From: Hyphomicrobiales bacterium | GTDB taxonomy: Bacteria; Pseudomonadota; Alphaproteobacteria; Rhizobiales; Xanthobacteraceae | DNA: 15,122 bases | Reading direction: 5' to 3' | NCBI GenBank assembly: GCA_026400425.1 | Contig: JAPLPC010000136.1 | Location: 8,181-23,302, forward strand | Part shown: one piece after another, positions 7,635-13,736 of the stretch | How positions within the stretch are numbered: the stretch's first letter is position 1 | Layout of the letters: every line of letters begins with the position of its first letter | Program-made: the position numbers and the translations under genes | The notes under the pieces: generated by a model | Seen by the model: the letters and a program-made list of their open reading frames with translations, nothing else | Told to the model about the DNA's origin: nothing | The model's database searches: none

Positions 7635-7991
7635 CTAAAAGCACCTGACCTCCGCTTCGGCCTGGGCGCGCCGCACATCGTTGATCACGCTGGTCGCCTG
7701 CTCGGACGTGCGGAACTGGGCGCTCAGATTGCCCCGCACCTGAGCCAGACTGAGCGCAGTTTCAGCAGTAACGTAGCGTTCGTACGGCACCAGAGACGCG
7801 ACGACGTCGATCGAGCACGAACACTGCGCGATCGATTGCCGCGATTCGCCATTCGCCTTCATGCATCCGAACACATACTCCGCCCGCGCCGAGGTCGGAT
7901 AGTCGTTCAGCTCTGCAGCGCAAACGGCGCTCGACCACGCGAGTACGAATGCGAATACGGCAATACGAGGCTCGATGCAGATTGATCTCAT
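7635..7991 (-). CDS. Small secreted cysteine-containing protein, conserved near quinoprotein genes
   Basis: A 118-residue protein on the minus strand, start ATG 7991 with a GAGGG-type ribosome site just upstream. A signal peptide spans residues 1-25 (to AVCAAE). The mature domain of about 93 residues has four Cys (43, 57, 59, 117) in the pattern FGC-x13-CSC...RCF, ending two residues from the C-terminus, as expected for disulfides in the periplasm. It is otherwise helical. I recall similar proteins next to quinoprotein relay genes but know no function. It is convergent with the SoxYZ-like gene (12-base gap) and divergent from the next gene. The N-terminal Cys24 lies in the signal region but not in a clear lipobox. 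Confidence 0.82.
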   Translation of the reverse strand: MRSICIEPRIAVFAFVLAWSSAVCAAELNDYPTSARAEYVFGCMKANGESRQSIAQCSCSIDVVASLVPYERYVTAETALSLAQVRGNLSAQFRTSEQATSVINDVRRAQAEAEVRCF

Positions 7992-8072
7992 GACACCCTC
8001 ACGACAGCGGCGAAGACGAACGCGCGAACTATACTGATCAATGCCGTGAGCTCAAACGCGAATGGATCGAAC

Positions 8073-8444
8073 ATGTCGCAAATACCAATGTCGGCAAAAC
8101 CAATCATCACGGCAATGATGCTGCTCGCGGCAACCGCAACGGCCGATGCGCAAGGCAAGGCCGGGAAAGGCATCCGTCTCTGGAATCTGACAACGGCGAC
8201 GATCTCCAGCTTCCAACTGTCGCCGGGCGGCCAGAACACATGGAGCACCAATCTGACGCTGGCGGACAAGGACAAGGAGGTCGATCACGACGAGCGGCTG
8301 CGGATCACCGGCATTGCGCCTGGCCGCTATGACGCGAAAGTGGGTTATCCGGACGGTCGCCAATGCCTGGTGCTGGCCATCGACATCAAAGCCGATGCGG
8401 TATTCGATATCACCGACAAGGACCTGCGGGACTGCAACAAGTAG
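8073..8444 (+). CDS. Small secreted acidic protein of unknown function
   Basis: A 123-residue protein if started at ATG 8073; GTG 8046 and ATG 8088 are in-frame alternatives and no ribosome site is strong. A signal peptide runs to about residue 26 (ATATADAQ). The mature part looks beta-rich, with GIRLWNLTTATISSFQLSPGG, then an acidic loop (DKDKEVDHDERL, residues 65-76), RITGIAPGRYDAKVGYPDGR and a C-terminal VFDITDKDLRDC. Two Cys (98, 121) could form a disulfide. No enzyme motif is visible. The acidic loop could bind a divalent or trivalent cation, which is notable in a lanthanide-enzyme locus, but it lacks the Gly6/Glu12 pattern of a canonical EF-hand. The gene is convergent with the next minus-strand gene. 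Confidence 0.8.
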   Translation: MSQIPMSAKPIITAMMLLAATATADAQGKAGKGIRLWNLTTATISSFQLSPGGQNTWSTNLTLADKDKEVDHDERLRITGIAPGRYDAKVGYPDGRQCLVLAIDIKADAVFDITDKDLRDCNK

Positions 8445-8463
8445 GCCCGCGACAGCCCGGCGA

Positions 8464-8682
8464 TCAGGCCTTGTCGTTGTGGTTTGGATACTCGCACCGG
8501 TACTTGACGGTGGTCCAGTTCGGGTGCTCGCCGGCCCATCGCGCGATATAGGGCTGTGCAGCCATCACGCATTGTTTGAGCGAGAAATCAGCCGCGAAGA
8601 TGATACTCCGCTCTTCGCAGCTATTCGGCGACATCACCGAACAGAGCGTCAGCACGAGGTTGATCGTGTTCATGGGGTTCAT
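8464..8682 (-). CDS. Short conserved-looking protein (about 72 residues), function unknown
   Basis: Started at ATG 8682 (AAGG at 8687-8690 as ribosome site) or ATG 8673; the longer frame from 8745 has a non-protein-like N-terminus. The protein begins MNPMNTINLVLTLCSVMSPN, then SCEERSIIFAADFSLKQCVM, and ends with AGEHPNWTTVKYRC. The N-terminus is hydrophobic but short, so a weak signal or anchor is possible. It has four Cys. Short proteins of this type, with the HPNW...C ending, occur in rhizobia as conserved hypotheticals; I know no function. It lies 65 bases downstream of the outer-membrane-protein gene on the same strand and may be co-transcribed with it. Confidence 0.7.
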   Translation of the reverse strand: MNPMNTINLVLTLCSVMSPNSCEERSIIFAADFSLKQCVMAAQPYIARWAGEHPNWTTVKYRCEYPNHNDKA

Positions 8683-8747
8683 CCTGCCTTGCACGACTAT
8701 ATCATGTCGATGACGCGAGCGGCAGCCGGACGTTTCATCACCCATGG

Positions 8748-9656
8748 TCAGAAGTTGACGCCATAAACCAGACGCAGCTGATGGCGATCGAAATTGACTA
8801 GGTCGAGTGCCGATCCTCCCGCCTCCGACTGCCCCCAGAGCTGGGTGCTCCAGCTCGCTGTCAGGCGCGTGGTTTTCGTGAGCTGAACATAGACGGTGGG
8901 ACCGACATACAGTGCCTGCCCGGCAAGCTCGTTCAGACCGATACCGTCATACCGACGCATATAGCGCGCCTCGCCGCCGATCAGGACGCCTGCGCTCGCC
9001 TCGGCCATCACACCCAGCGAGGCGCCGACGACGGCTTCGCGCTCGATGCGTCCCGTCGCGCTGAAGCGGATCCATTCCGGCTGATAAAACAGATTCACCG
9101 CGGCGATGACGCCTGCGAAGATCTCCCGGTCAAAGGCCAGCCTCAATCCGGCACCGACGCCATTCACACGCCGGGCGCTCGCCACGTCGAGGCGGCTGAC
9201 GTCACTGCCGAAGGCCAGCGTCATGCCGAAAGGTGCAAGCTCGCGATCAAGCAGCCGATAGCGGATATCGATGGACGCGCCCTGCCAGGCAACACCGCGC
9301 CGATCCGTGACGCCGGGCATGCCGGCCAGATCGTAAGCGGAAACACTGCTGCCGAGTTCGATGCGTAAATCAGGCAGCGGCACCAGCTCCAGTTCGAACT
9401 CCTGCTCGCCGGTTCGAAACCGACGGCTGGTGCGGCCGAAGCGTCCACTGACCGCAGCTTGAAACTCACGTTCTCCGACATGGCCGATATCGCTGCCGAT
9501 CATGAAACCGAAGATATGTTCGGTGTCGATGTCGCCTGCTGGCGCGTTGACGGGCGCAAGCACAAGCACCAGCGCCAGGATGATCGCCCCGCCGCTGGCC
9601 GGCATCTCGCGATACGTCCACATCCGAACAGCAGGCTCCCGTCGCGCACGTAACAT
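8748..9656 (-). CDS. Probable outer-membrane beta-barrel protein
   Basis: Up to 302 residues from ATG 9656. ATG 9623 and ATG 9605 are alternatives, and 9605 puts the signal peptide (GGAIILALVLVLAPVNAPAG) right at the N-terminus. After it come alternating amphipathic strands (FELELVPLPDLRIELGSSVS, ASIDIRYRLL, FGMTLAFGSDVS, TVYVQLTKTTRLTASWSTQL) with short polar loops, and the chain ends RLVYGVNF, a C-terminal Phe typical of the BAM recognition signal. No plug domain or TonB box is seen, so this is not a TonB-dependent receptor. I cannot name a family. In this neighbourhood it could be an outer-membrane channel for alcohol or metal complex, or unrelated. It is divergent from the EthD-like gene. 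Confidence 0.75.
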   Translation of the reverse strand: MLRARREPAVRMWTYREMPASGGAIILALVLVLAPVNAPAGDIDTEHIFGFMIGSDIGHVGEREFQAAVSGRFGRTSRRFRTGEQEFELELVPLPDLRIELGSSVSAYDLAGMPGVTDRRGVAWQGASIDIRYRLLDRELAPFGMTLAFGSDVSRLDVASARRVNGVGAGLRLAFDREIFAGVIAAVNLFYQPEWIRFSATGRIEREAVVGASLGVMAEASAGVLIGGEARYMRRYDGIGLNELAGQALYVGPTVYVQLTKTTRLTASWSTQLWGQSEAGGSALDLVNFDRHQLRLVYGVNF

Positions 9657-9705
9657 CGTGCTGTCGTTATCCTTGTATCACGATCATCGCGCACGACAGC
9701 CAGCA

Positions 9706-9743
9706 TTGCCGGTCGGTATAGGATCGGCTTGAATAAGCGATCC
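9706..9743 (+). promoter_or_regulatory. Possible promoter with overlapping dyad upstream of the EthD-like gene
   Basis: TTGCCG (9706-9711), a 17-base spacer, then TTGAAT (9729-9734) is a modest sigma70-like match on the + strand. A dyad GGATCG-N11-CGATCC (9721-9726 / 9738-9743) overlaps the -10 box and would suit an operator. The -10 is weak, so this is a suggestion only. Confidence 0.25.
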
Positions 9744-9806
9744 GGGTCGGCTGCTATCCAACGCGACGTCCGGCAAGAAGCACTCACTTCAGGGAAGGAC
9801 AGCTCA

Positions 9807-10115
9807 ATGGCACGTCTTCTGGTGCTTTATAAGACACCCACGAATCCCGAAGCTTTCGACAAGCACTACCACTCGATCCACATTCCGCTGGCCAAGAAGA
9901 TACCGGGCCTGAAACACTACGGCATCAGCAACGGCTCCGTTGCAACGCCGGCGGGCGACAGCGACATCTATCTTGTTGCCGAGCTGGATTTTGATTCCGT
10001 TGCCGCGTTGAAACTGGGTCTCGCGTCACCGGAAGGACAGGCCGCAGCTGGCGATCTCGGCAATTTTGCCGACGGCGGCGCGGAGCTTCTGATCTTCGAC
10101 ACGGAAGCCGTTTGA
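9807..10115 (+). CDS. EthD-family (dimeric alpha-beta barrel) small protein
   Basis: A 102-residue cytoplasmic protein with no signal peptide. Start ATG 9807 has a good ribosome site (AGGGAAGGA, 9791-9799). The N-terminal MARLLVLYKTPTNPEAFDKH then YHSIHIPLAKKIPGLKHYGI is the EthD signature, with the conserved His cluster (His20, His22, His25) and the PL...PGL turn. The C-terminal part (VAELDFDSVAALKLGLASPE) completes a ferredoxin-like fold that works as a dimer. EthD-like proteins often accompany oxidative catabolism genes but their chemistry is mostly undefined. The gene is convergent with pqqA, 74 bases away, with stem-loops between. Confidence 0.9.
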   Translation: MARLLVLYKTPTNPEAFDKHYHSIHIPLAKKIPGLKHYGISNGSVATPAGDSDIYLVAELDFDSVAALKLGLASPEGQAAAGDLGNFADGGAELLIFDTEAV

Positions 10116-10131
10116 GCGCTTCGATCGCCTA

Positions 10132-10177
10132 CCCGGCCCACCTGCTAACGCCTGCGGGCCGGGAGAGATCAGTCTCT
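10132..10177. terminator. Two tandem stem-loops between convergent EthD-like gene and pqqA (possible bidirectional terminator)
   Basis: A perfect inverted repeat CCCGGCCC / GGGCCGGG (10132-10139 and 10156-10163, 16-base loop) is followed at once by AGAGA-TCAG-TCTCT (10164-10177). Both lie in the 74-base gap between converging genes. Neither strand shows a proper T-run after the stem, so intrinsic termination is uncertain; the stems could also protect transcript 3' ends. Confidence 0.4.
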
Positions 10178-10189
10178 GCGATCAATCTG

Positions 10190-10270
10190 TTACTTGCGGA
10201 CCGCGCAGGCATACATGTTGATTTCCATGCCGACCTGCACTTCCACGATCTTCGGAGTTTTCCAGCTCAT
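10190..10270 (-). CDS. pqqA: PqqA, PQQ precursor peptide
   Basis: A 26-codon gene below the size most gene finders report. The peptide begins MSWKTPKIVEVQVGMEIN and ends MYACAVRK. It has the invariant Glu16 and Tyr20 (E-x3-Y), the two residues cross-linked by the radical-SAM enzyme PqqE and converted into pyrroloquinoline quinone; the WKTPKI start is also typical. A clear ribosome site (AAGGAGA, 10276-10282) lies 5 bases upstream of the ATG. No pqqB, C, D or E is next to it: downstream is the convergent EthD-like gene and upstream the AraC-family gene on the same strand. It is therefore a stand-alone pqqA supplying precursor next to the PQQ enzyme gene xoxF. The maturation genes must be elsewhere in the genome. 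Confidence 0.95.
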   Translation of the reverse strand: MSWKTPKIVEVQVGMEINMYACAVRK

Positions 10271-10287
10271 CTTGGTCTCCTTGATAG

Positions 10288-10304
10288 GGCGTGAACATCA
10301 CGCC
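10288..10304. promoter_or_regulatory. Perfect 17-bp dyad in the pqqA leader
   Basis: GGCGTGA-ACA-TCACGCC, 7-bp arms with a 3-bp centre, lies between the -10 box and the ribosome site of pqqA. It is either a repressor operator or a hairpin at the 5' end of the mRNA. Confidence 0.6.
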
Positions 10305-10309
10305 GATCG

Positions 10310-10338
10310 ACGATAGGTGCAAACGTGCGCGCTTTCAA
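10310..10338 (-). promoter_or_regulatory. Predicted sigma70-type promoter of pqqA
   Basis: On the minus strand TTGAAA (10338-10333, 5 of 6 to consensus) is separated by exactly 17 bases from TATCGT (10315-10310, 4 of 6). The start of transcription would fall near 10303, just at the dyad, leaving a leader of about 33 bases to the pqqA ATG. This allows pqqA to be transcribed independently of the AraC-family gene upstream. Confidence 0.5.
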
Positions 10339-10388
10339 TAAGGCACTCTTTGGTTGTCGCTCGCACATCAAGGGCGACGGCAGTGCAA

Positions 10389-11366
10389 CTAGAATGGCCG
10401 CGAGATCGCAGACGGCGATCCGCCATGCTGTGCGCGATGGATCGCCGACGGGACGACGCCGAAATACTTTCGGAACACACGACTGAAATGCGACGAGCTC
10501 GAGAATCCCCACGAGAACGCGACGTCCGTGATGGTCTTTCCGCCCTGACTCTCGAGATCCTGGCGGCAATGCTGCAATCGCATCTGCCAGATGTAGTCGC
10601 TGACGGTCATTCCGCGATCGCTGAATAGCATGTGCAGATAGCGCTTCGTGCACTGCAGCGTGGTCGAGATCTGGTCGATGCTCAGCTCGGGATCGCGCAA
10701 ATGCTCGCGGATGAAGGCCTGCGCGCGGATATACATCGCTTCCGGGCCGACGCGATCCAGCGTCGCATCGACTTCGCGCAACGGAAGCAACAGCAAATCG
10801 ATCAGCGAATCGGCGACGCCGCAAGCGTTCTGAGGCGATAGCTTTCCGGCTTCGCTGAACGCAGCCAGCACGAAATCATGGGCAATGCGACCTGTCCCAC
10901 GTTGCGACGAGATCCTGCATGCTGTTAAGTTGCCGCCGGCGAGACCACGCTCCTGCAACAATTCCTTCGGTACGATGACGACGTCGTGGCGTGTGAATGC
11001 CGGGCTCACGATTGTATGTGGGCACGACACATCGTACACCAGACAATCGCCGGGACCGATGTCGAACCGACGGCCCTCCTGTTCGAAGTGCGAGATGCCC
11101 TGTGTCTGGAACAGGATCTTTACATAAGGGTGTTCGCTGTTGCGGATGCGCGACGCCTTATGACCCATCCGATGCGGGCTCGCCTCGATCTGGCACAATC
11201 TGAGCCGCGAGACAGACGTGTAGTTGATCAGCCCGTCGAACGTCGGCGTGTCCAGCGGATCGATGTCGAACCGCCCGCACAAATCGGTCAGGGCATCTGA
11301 CCAAAGCTTGATCTGCTTTGTCGTGGTCAGGCCGGACGTGGTCAGCGAACAGAGACTTTCGGCCAT
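10389..11366 (-). CDS. AraC-family transcriptional regulator
   Basis: A 325-residue protein. The N-terminal half (about 40-200) is a cupin-like AraC ligand-binding domain of the FeaR/NahR-associated type, with FDIGPGDCLVYDVSCPHTIV and RHDVVIVPKELL. The C-terminal 100 residues contain two helix-turn-helix motifs: LSIDQISTTLQCTKRYLHML (about 228-247) and ITDVAFSWGFSSSSHFSRVF (about 279-298), followed by RKYFGVVPS, the AraC hallmark. The start ATG 11366 has no strong ribosome site. It sits between pqqA and xoxF, transcribed away from xoxF, so xoxF, pqqA and itself are the likely targets. The inducer is unknown; methanol, formaldehyde or lanthanide status are possibilities. Similar regulators control alcohol and aromatic amine oxidation genes. 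Confidence 0.93.
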   Translation of the reverse strand: MAESLCSLTTSGLTTTKQIKLWSDALTDLCGRFDIDPLDTPTFDGLINYTSVSRLRLCQIEASPHRMGHKASRIRNSEHPYVKILFQTQGISHFEQEGRRFDIGPGDCLVYDVSCPHTIVSPAFTRHDVVIVPKELLQERGLAGGNLTACRISSQRGTGRIAHDFVLAAFSEAGKLSPQNACGVADSLIDLLLLPLREVDATLDRVGPEAMYIRAQAFIREHLRDPELSIDQISTTLQCTKRYLHMLFSDRGMTVSDYIWQMRLQHCRQDLESQGGKTITDVAFSWGFSSSSHFSRVFRKYFGVVPSAIHRAQHGGSPSAISRPF

Positions 11367-11384
11367 ATGTCAGTCACCGATTCA

Positions 11385-11405
11385 AATCCAGTGATCCAAT
11401 CCAGT
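11385..11405. repeat. Direct repeat AATCCAGT, 13-bp period, upstream of the AraC-family gene
   Basis: AATCCAGT occurs at 11385-11392 and 11398-11405. It starts 19 bases upstream of the regulator's ATG, in its expected leader or promoter. A role as an autoregulatory site is possible. Confidence 0.4.
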
Positions 11406-11730
11406 CCCTGATGGCACCCCGCCAGGCTGGAACTACACAAACTGCAAAGCAGCGGTCACAGATCGGGGCAGGCACGCATATCGATTTGAATCCGGTTCGT
11501 GCAAACCGAGTTCGATCATCTACGAGACGATACGCGACCCACGCTGAGGCAGGCGCGACGTCCTTCGCCAAAGTCCATAGCGATCCTGTGACCTTCGCGC
11601 AGCTCCGTCAAGCAAAACATCAACCACAGGTCGCAATGCAGTAACTCTGCGTGCGCTGCAGCAGACGTCCGCCGTGTTCTGAAATCAGCGTCGACGCATG
11701 CGAATTTATTTGACCGCGCTTCGCTGTCGA

Positions 11731-11757
11731 GCAAGTTCGCTTCACTCTTGGGCAAGT
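11731..11757. promoter_or_regulatory. Candidate AraC-family operator upstream of xoxF
   Basis: GCAAGT at 11731-11736 and 11752-11757, that is, direct repeats 21 bp apart (two helical turns); counting the flanks, 12 of 17 positions agree. Direct half-sites about 21 bp apart are the normal layout for AraC-type activators. The site lies about 92 bases before the xoxF ATG, and the AraC-family gene is next door. Confidence 0.4.
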
Positions 11758-11848
11758 CTGCAGCCGAGCGGCGCGTTACAGATCAACGGCCAAAAACGAT
11801 GCCGGGTCATTCAACCGCGGCCGGCGCTCATGTCTGGGAGGACGTCAC

Positions 11849-13654
11849 ATGCGAAACTTGTTAGTCGCAACTTGCCTTGGATCACTGGTGGCAACAGCCG
11901 CCGGCGTTGCCAACGCTAATGACGAACTGAAGAAGATGGCGGCCAACCCGAAGGACTGGGTGATGCCCGCCGGAGACTATGCCAACACGCGCTATTCGAA
12001 GCTGAATCAGATCACGGCCAGCAATGTCGGAAAGCTGCAGGTTGCGTGGACCTTCTCCACCGGCGTGCTGCGCGGCCACGAGGGCGGGCCGCTGATCATC
12101 GGCAACATGATGTATGTGCACACGCCGTTCCCGAACAAGGTTTTCGCGCTTGATCTCGCGCAAGAGAGCAAAATCGTCTGGAGATACGAGCCCAAGCAGG
12201 ACCCCAACGTCATTCCGGTGATGTGCTGTGATACCGTCAATCGCGGCGTCGCTTATGCGGACGGCAAGATCTTCCTGCATCAGGCCGACACTACCCTGGT
12301 CGCGCTCGACGCCAAGACCGGCAAGGAAGTCTGGACCGTGAAGAACGGCGATCCGGGCAAGGGCGCCACCGGCACATCCGCGCCGTTGGTCGTCAAGGAC
12401 AAGGTGCTGATCGGCATTTCCGGCGGCGAGTTCGGCGTTCAGTGTCACATGACCGCCTACGATCTCAAGACCGGCAAGCTCGCTTGGCGTGCCTATTCGG
12501 AAGGGCCGGACGATCAGATCATGCTCGATCCGGAAAAGACCATGGTGCTCGGCAAGCCGGTCGGCAAGGATTCCAGCCTGAAGACCTGGCAGGGCGATCA
12601 ATGGAAGATCGGCGGCGGCTGCACATGGGGCTGGACGTCCTACGATCCCGAACTGAACCTCGTTTATTACGGGTCGGGTAATCCATCGACCTGGAATCCG
12701 AAGCAGCGCCCGGGCGACAACAAGTGGTCGATGACCATCTTCGCGCGCGACGCCGATACGGGCATGGCCAAGTGGGTCTATCAGATGACGCCCCATGACG
12801 AGTGGGACTATGACGGCGTCAACGAAATGATCCTCAGCGACCAGACGATGAACGGCCAGCCGCGCAAGCTGCTGACGCATTTCGATCGCAATGGCCTGGC
12901 TTACACGATGGATCGCGTCACCGGTGAATTGCTGGTCGCCGAGAAGTACGATCCGAAGGTGAACTGGACCACTGGCGTCGATATGAATAAGTCGTCGCCG
13001 ACTTATGGCCGGCCGAAGGTGGTCGATCAGTATTCGACCGAGAAGCAAGGCGAGGACGTCAATACCAAGGGCGTCTGCCCGGCGGCACTCGGCACCAAGG
13101 ACCAGCAGCCCGGCGCCTACTCGCCGGATACGAAGCTGTTCTATGTCCCGACCAACCATGTCTGCATGGCCTACGAGCCGTTCACGGTGAACTACACCGC
13201 CGGCCAACCCTATGTGGGCGCGACATTGTCGATGTATCCGCCTCCGGGCGAAACACACATGGGCAACTTCATCGCCTGGGACAACACGACCGGCAAGATC
13301 GTCTGGTCCAACAAGGAGCAGTTCTCGGTGTGGTCGGGCGCGCTCGCCACAGCCGGCGGCGTGGTCTTCTACGGCACGCTCGAAGGTTACCTGAAGGCTG
13401 TCGATGCCAAGACAGGCAAGGAACTCTACAAGTTCAAGACCGCCTCCGGCATCATCGGCAATGTCACGACGTATGAGAACAACGGCCGGCAGTATATCGC
13501 GGTGCTGTCGGGCGTTGGCGGCTGGGCCGGCATCGGTCTCGCAGCCGGTCTCACCGATCCGTCTGCAGGTCTCGGCGCAGTCGGCGGTTACGCCGCTCTG
13601 AGCAACTACACCGCACTCGGCGGATCTCTCACCGTTTTTGCACTCCCTCAGTAG
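11849..13654 (+). CDS. xoxF: Lanthanide-dependent PQQ methanol dehydrogenase XoxF (XoxF5-like)
   Basis: A 601-residue periplasmic quinoprotein: methanol is oxidised to formaldehyde (possibly further to formate) with electrons passed to cytochrome c. Start ATG 11849 with GGGAGGA (11836-11842); signal peptide 1-24 (to ANA-ND). The eight-bladed propeller motifs are present, as is the vicinal disulfide Cys126-Cys127 (VMCCDTVNRG). Metal ligands are Glu194 (GGEFG), Asn278 (GSGNPSTWNP), the catalytic Asp320 and, two residues on, Asp322 in DEWDYDGVNEM. That second Asp is the mark of the lanthanide-using XoxF; calcium-dependent MxaF has Ala there. The overall sequence is very close to what I recall of XoxF1 of Methylorubrum extorquens. 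No mxaI small-subunit gene is present, as normal for XoxF. Confidence 0.97.
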   Translation: MRNLLVATCLGSLVATAAGVANANDELKKMAANPKDWVMPAGDYANTRYSKLNQITASNVGKLQVAWTFSTGVLRGHEGGPLIIGNMMYVHTPFPNKVFALDLAQESKIVWRYEPKQDPNVIPVMCCDTVNRGVAYADGKIFLHQADTTLVALDAKTGKEVWTVKNGDPGKGATGTSAPLVVKDKVLIGISGGEFGVQCHMTAYDLKTGKLAWRAYSEGPDDQIMLDPEKTMVLGKPVGKDSSLKTWQGDQWKIGGGCTWGWTSYDPELNLVYYGSGNPSTWNPKQRPGDNKWSMTIFARDADTGMAKWVYQMTPHDEWDYDGVNEMILSDQTMNGQPRKLLTHFDRNGLAYTMDRVTGELLVAEKYDPKVNWTTGVDMNKSSPTYGRPKVVDQYSTEKQGEDVNTKGVCPAALGTKDQQPGAYSPDTKLFYVPTNHVCMAYEPFTVNYTAGQPYVGATLSMYPPPGETHMGNFIAWDNTTGKIVWSNKEQFSVWSGALATAGGVVFYGTLEGYLKAVDAKTGKELYKFKTASGIIGNVTTYENNGRQYIAVLSGVGGWAGIGLAAGLTDPSAGLGAVGGYAALSNYTALGGSLTVFALPQ

Positions 13655-13671
13655 ACTGACCGATTTGTCAC

Positions 13672-13708
13672 CCGACGCATGGCTCTCTCCCATGCGTCGG
13701 TCTTTTCT
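13672..13708 (+). terminator. Strong intrinsic terminator between xoxF and xoxG
   Basis: A perfect 11-bp stem CCGACGCATGG (13672-13682) / CCATGCGTCGG (13690-13700) with a 7-base loop is followed directly by TCTTTTCT (13701-13708). It starts 17 bases after the xoxF stop. Upstream in-frame ATGs for xoxG (13638, 13692) lie before or inside this hairpin, which argues against them as the main start. It may act as an attenuator giving more xoxF than xoxG mRNA. Confidence 0.85.
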
Positions 13709-13721
13709 GAAATCGCATGCC

Positions 13722-13736
13722 GAGGATCAGCTCTTG
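13722..13736 (+). promoter_or_regulatory. Ribosome binding site and TTG start deciding the xoxG start
   Basis: GAGGA at 13722-13726, 7 bases before TTG at 13734-13736. No comparable site precedes the ATGs at 13638 or 13692, and the TTG places the hydrophobic signal peptide directly at the N-terminus. Confidence 0.6.

Larger units (their letters stand above)
11367..11848. other. 482-base intergenic region between the AraC-family gene and xoxF
   Basis: No credible gene here: the open frames at 11318-11644 (+) and 11374-11571 (-) have low-complexity basic translations and no ribosome sites. It holds an 8-bp direct repeat near the AraC-family start, an inverted pair GATTCAAATC (11379-11388) / GATTTGAATC (11483-11492), a short transposase-like coding motif (11480-11503) and a 21-bp-spaced direct repeat nearer xoxF. 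The xoxF promoter must lie here but I see no convincing -35/-10 pair. Confidence 0.6.

Noticed and set aside
8314..8766. 150-codon + strand open frame
   Set aside because: It overlaps the end of the acidic secreted protein gene in another frame and the short minus-strand gene, with no ribosome site or domain.
11371..11405. tRNA-like T-loop sequence (TTCAAATCC)
   Set aside because: The flanking bases do not form a proper T-stem, and no anticodon or acceptor arms can be fitted.
11318..11644. Open frames in the xoxF upstream gap (also 11374-11571 on the minus strand)
   Set aside because: No ribosome sites and no convincing protein pattern apart from one eight-residue motif, listed as a finding.
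11882..13693. 603-codon open frame antisense to xoxF
   Set aside because: It is a codon-bias shadow of xoxF; the translation has no recognisable domain and xoxF itself is unambiguous.
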